Below are positions 12,961-14,610 of a stretch of 14,610 nt of DNA, one piece after another. This DNA comes from Candidatus Dormiibacterota bacterium. Its GTDB lineage: Bacteria > Chloroflexota > Dormibacteria > Aeolococcales > Aeolococcaceae. The translations under genes were made by a program, and so were the position numbers. Each line of letters opens with the position of its first letter. Positions within the stretch are counted from its first letter, which is position 1. The notes below the pieces were generated by a model that saw nothing but the letters and a program-made list of their open reading frames with translations, searched no databases and was not told where the DNA came from. Location: positions 1-14,610 of the forward strand of contig CATPAP010000045.1 of NCBI GenBank assembly GCA_955651875.1, read 5' to 3'.

Positions 12961-12967
12961 CCGTGGG

Positions 12968-13231
12968 GTGAGCCCGGGCATCGTCCTCGCCGTGCTGATC
13001 GTGGCCCTCGGGGCGCAGCTGACCAGGCTCATCGTGCCCGCGCGAGGCAACTATGTCGTCGCCCTGGTGTGCGCTGCGGTGGGCCTCCTCGGTGCCGAGC
13101 TTGTCGCCTTCGGAGGGCACGGTGGGCCGTCCCTGGGGACGATTCACCCCATCGCCGACGCCGTGGGAATCACCCTTGCCGAGGTCGTCGGACTGGTGCT
13201 GGCGGCCCCGCGGAGGTTGGGTCGCCGATAA
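12968..13231 (+). CDS. Small membrane protein, GlsB/YeaQ/YmgE-like
   Basis: An 87-residue, very hydrophobic protein starting at GTG 12968. Three membrane segments are visible: IVLAVLIVALGAQLTRLIVP (about 5-24), YVVALVCAAVGLLGAELVAF (about 29-48) and AVGITLAEVVGLVLAAP (about 64-80), ending in a basic tail RRLGRR. The arrangement, with RLIVPARG after the first helix and a Gly-rich turn after the second, resembles the transglycosylase-associated GlsB/YeaQ family, small stress-related membrane proteins of unclear biochemical role. The match is distant. The frame is open further upstream to 12794, but that part overlaps the structured RNA and is arginine-rich, so it is left out. Confidence 0.6.
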   Translation: MSPGIVLAVLIVALGAQLTRLIVPARGNYVVALVCAAVGLLGAELVAFGGHGGPSLGTIHPIADAVGITLAEVVGLVLAAPRRLGRR

Positions 13232-13262
13232 TCGCGGCCACACCACCCATCGGAGCAACGTC

Positions 13263-13460
13263 ATGCGTCCGTCCCTCGGTCGTTCCAGCCTGCTCGCCGC
13301 CGCCGCCGTGGCCGGCGCCTTCGTGTACTGGCGTGCCACGGACCGCCGGCGTTCGCGGCACCTCGAAGAGATCGACGAGGCCATCTCTGAAGGGCGCGAT
13401 GTCGCCGACAGCGGCGGGGGCGGCGAGGCACCGGGCGATCCTCCGTTTGATCAACGCTGA
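13263..13460 (+). CDS. Small single-pass membrane protein, unknown function
   Basis: A 65-residue product with one N-terminal membrane segment (SLLAAAAVAGAFVYWRA, about 9-25), then a strongly basic stretch DRRRSRH and an acidic, Gly-rich tail (EEIDEAISEGRDV...). The positive-inside rule would place the tail in the cytoplasm. ATG 13263 has a GGAG ribosome-binding site at 13252-13255 (7-nt spacing). It lies 31 nt after the previous stop and 22 nt before the anti-sigma gene; its last codons contain the -35 part of the promoter at 13445. I do not recognise a family. Confidence 0.6.
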   Translation: MRPSLGRSSLLAAAAVAGAFVYWRATDRRRSRHLEEIDEAISEGRDVADSGGGGEAPGDPPFDQR

Positions 13461-13470
13461 CAAGGGGTAT
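13445..13470 (+). promoter_or_regulatory. SigB/SigF-type promoter of the anti-sigma/sigma operon
   Basis: GTTTGA (13445-13450), 14 nt, GGGTAT (13465-13470) is close to the SigB/SigF consensus known from Bacillus and mycobacteria (GTTT and GGGTAT boxes). Transcription would start near 13477, 6-12 nt before the anti-sigma start. The sigma factor encoded downstream belongs to the family that reads such promoters, implying autoregulation. Confidence 0.6.
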
Positions 13471-13482
13471 TTCAGAAGCGGG

Positions 13483-13947
13483 ATGACAATGACCACGTCC
13501 GAGCTTCGTCTGCCGGCCGACGCCGCGTACATCGTCGTCGCCAAGCGCGCTGCCTCGGCCTTTGCCGCGGTTGCCGGCTTCGACGTCGAGGCGGTGCACG
13601 ACCTGACCATCGCCGTCGCCCAGGCGTGTGAGAACGCCATCGCCTGCGCCGTGCGGGTGGGCGGCGGCGGCGTGGGGCAGATCCGGCTCACGTTCACCGT
13701 GGAGGGCGCGCGCCTCGAGGTTCAGGTGCAAAGCACCTGCGGCCGCCAGGTCGTCGCCCGAGCCGCCGCCACGCAACAGCTGGTGGCCGCCAACGCGGCG
13801 GAGCGAGAGTTGGAGGCCGCAGAGGTGGCAGCCGCCACCGACCTGGCTCTGAGGCTCATGGGGCTGTTCGTCGATGACCACAGTTATCGGCTCAACGAAC
13901 GCACCGGTGGTCTGCGCGTCCGGCTGACGAAATACCGCGTTTCGTGA
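13483..13947 (+). CDS. RsbW/SpoIIAB-like anti-sigma protein with degenerate GHKL ATP site
   Basis: A 154-residue cytoplasmic protein of the HATPase_c_2 (anti-sigma serine kinase) type, recognised by its layout (ELRLPADAAYIVVAKRAASAF..., LTIAVAQACENAI, RLEVQVQ, LMGLFVDD, GGLRVRLTKYR) and by the sigma gene it overlaps. RsbW and SpoIIAB bind their sigma factor and phosphorylate an anti-anti-sigma protein. By hand alignment to SpoIIAB the catalytic Glu of the N box is Gln47, while the Mg-binding Asn51 is kept. The G1 Asp of D-x-G-x-G is Ser84 (STCG), and the G2 glycines are replaced (TDLALRLMG, about 119-127). Kinase activity is therefore doubtful. An Ala-rich helix-like insert occupies 90-118. 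ATG 13483 is used; ATG 13489 is equally possible. GTGA overlap with the sigma gene implies coupling. Confidence 0.75.
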   Translation: MTMTTSELRLPADAAYIVVAKRAASAFAAVAGFDVEAVHDLTIAVAQACENAIACAVRVGGGGVGQIRLTFTVEGARLEVQVQSTCGRQVVARAAATQQLVAANAAERELEAAEVAAATDLALRLMGLFVDDHSYRLNERTGGLRVRLTKYRVS

Positions 13948-14610
13948 CTGCCGTGCCCCGTCGCGACGGGGCGACGGGGACCGAGCGAACACGCACCATC
14001 CCCAAGCCGGCGCCGAGCGCCAGGCGTGACCTGGTCCGGCAGCTGCTGCGCGAGTACCGCGAGTCGCATGACCGGGCGGTCCGCGACCGTCTCGTCGAGC
14101 TGAACTCAGACCTCGTCCACTTCATTGCCCGGCGCTTCGCGAACCGCGGTGAGCCGCTCGAGGACATCGAGCAGGTCGGCTTCCTGGGGCTCATCCACGC
14201 CATCGAGCGGTTCGATCCCTCGCTCGAGAACGAGTTCAGCACCTTTGCCACCCCGACCATCATGGGGGAGATCCGCCGCTACTTCCGCGACCGCTCCTGG
14301 GCGGTGCGGGTACCGAGGCGGCTCCAGGAGAACCTGCTGCGCGTCAACGCGGCCTCGCAGCAACTCACCGGCGAGCTCGGCCGCGCGCCCACGATCAACG
14401 AGATCGGCGAGAGGCTCGGGCTGGAGCCGGAGGATGTGCTTGCCGCCCTAGAGGTCTCGCCCGCGCAGCACACCGTGCCGCTGTCGGCGGCCCCGGCGGG
14501 GCGGCGGGACGTGGCGTTGACACTCGCCGATCGTCTCGGCGCCCACGACAGCAACCTCGACCGCGTCGAGATGCGCTCGCTGCTCGAGCAGGCGATGGCC
14601 CACCTCAACC
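13944..14610 (+). CDS. SigB/SigF-family RNA polymerase sigma factor, 3' truncated by window
   Basis: An alternative sigma factor of the general stress/sporulation group. The frame from GTG 13944 (GTGA overlap with the anti-sigma stop; GTG 13953 is an alternative) runs to the window end, 222 codons, without a stop. Region 2 is clear: DLVHFIARRFANRG, EDIEQVGFLGLIHAIERFDP and FSTFATPTIMGEIRRYFRD, followed by WAVRVPRRLQE, where region 3 begins. Region 3 has LTGELGRAPTINEIGERLGLEPEDVL. The sequence stops at or just before region 4, which recognises the -35 box. The missing C-terminus should be about 40-50 residues. The preceding RsbW-like gene and the GTTTGA/GGGTAT promoter before the pair make a self-regulated stress regulon likely. 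Confidence 0.93.
   Translation, partial: MTAVPRRDGATGTERTRTIPKPAPSARRDLVRQLLREYRESHDRAVRDRLVELNSDLVHFIARRFANRGEPLEDIEQVGFLGLIHAIERFDPSLENEFSTFATPTIMGEIRRYFRDRSWAVRVPRRLQENLLRVNAASQQLTGELGRAPTINEIGERLGLEPEDVLAALEVSPAQHTVPLSAAPAGRRDVALTLADRLGAHDSNLDRVEMRSLLEQAMAHLN

Noticed and set aside
12642..12967. tRNA, tmRNA, SRP RNA or RNase P RNA in the gap after aspS
   Set aside because: I saw no T-loop GTTCRA with acceptor pairing, no CCA-type end, no SRP GGAA tetraloop core, and no RNase P GAGGAAAGTCC-type motif.
12794..12967. N-terminal extension of the small membrane protein
   Set aside because: It overlaps the structured RNA and the terminator hairpin; the residues are Arg/Ser/His-rich and unlike the membrane protein that follows.
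1..14610. Mobile element, prophage, CRISPR array or defence system
   Set aside because: No transposase, integrase, long terminal repeats or regularly spaced repeats were seen; all large genes are housekeeping, transport or regulatory.

Overview
The window is GC-rich bacterial chromosome, densely packed and coding almost entirely on the + strand. Gene content (site-2 protease and ispG together, a zinc-domain ProRS of the archaeal/eukaryotic-like type, Rel-HisRS-AspRS in a row, an RsbW-like/SigB-SigF pair) and frequent 4-nt ATGA/GTGA start-stop overlaps suggest a Gram-positive-type or Terrabacteria lineage such as Actinomycetota, Chloroflexota or Dormibacterota. The sequence alone does not fix the phylum. 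No mobile element, CRISPR array, rRNA or tRNA was seen.

Layout. (1) 1-2006: the 3' part of an M50 site-2 protease (RseP/Rip) overlapping ispG of the MEP isoprenoid pathway. (2) 2140-5510: a four-gene OpuC-type osmoprotectant ABC importer in the order permease, ATPase, permease, binding lipoprotein, ending in a perfect 14-bp hairpin. It lies between ispG and proS. (3) 5618-7072: proS. (4) 7144-9285: bifunctional (p)ppGpp synthetase/hydrolase. (5) 9297-9521, minus strand: a small W-x-W-T-G repeat reading frame, probably a gene remnant. (6) 9592-12641: hisS overlapping aspS. (7) 12642-12967: a gap without protein genes that appears to hold a promoter, a structured RNA of about 190 nt (6S-like candidate) and a terminator hairpin. 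(8) 12968-14610: a stress-type module of two small membrane proteins, an RsbW-like anti-sigma protein and a SigB/SigF-family sigma factor cut by the window edge.

Main points of interest. The importer's binding protein has its two lobes in reversed order: the C-terminal half of the OpuCC/OpuBC family comes first, then a Gly/Ser linker with a lone Cys, then the N-terminal half. This is a circular permutation. The anti-sigma protein keeps the GHKL fold outline but has lost the catalytic Glu (Gln), the G1 Asp and the G2 glycines, so it is probably not a kinase. A near-consensus SigB/SigF promoter (GTTTGA-N14-GGGTAT) lies directly upstream of it. A similar element (GTTCGA-N14-GGGTAC) lies upstream of rel, which suggests that this sigma factor regulates itself and perhaps ppGpp metabolism. 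proS, hisS and the gene at 12968 have -10-like hexamers only 7-9 nt before their start codons, as expected for leaderless mRNAs.
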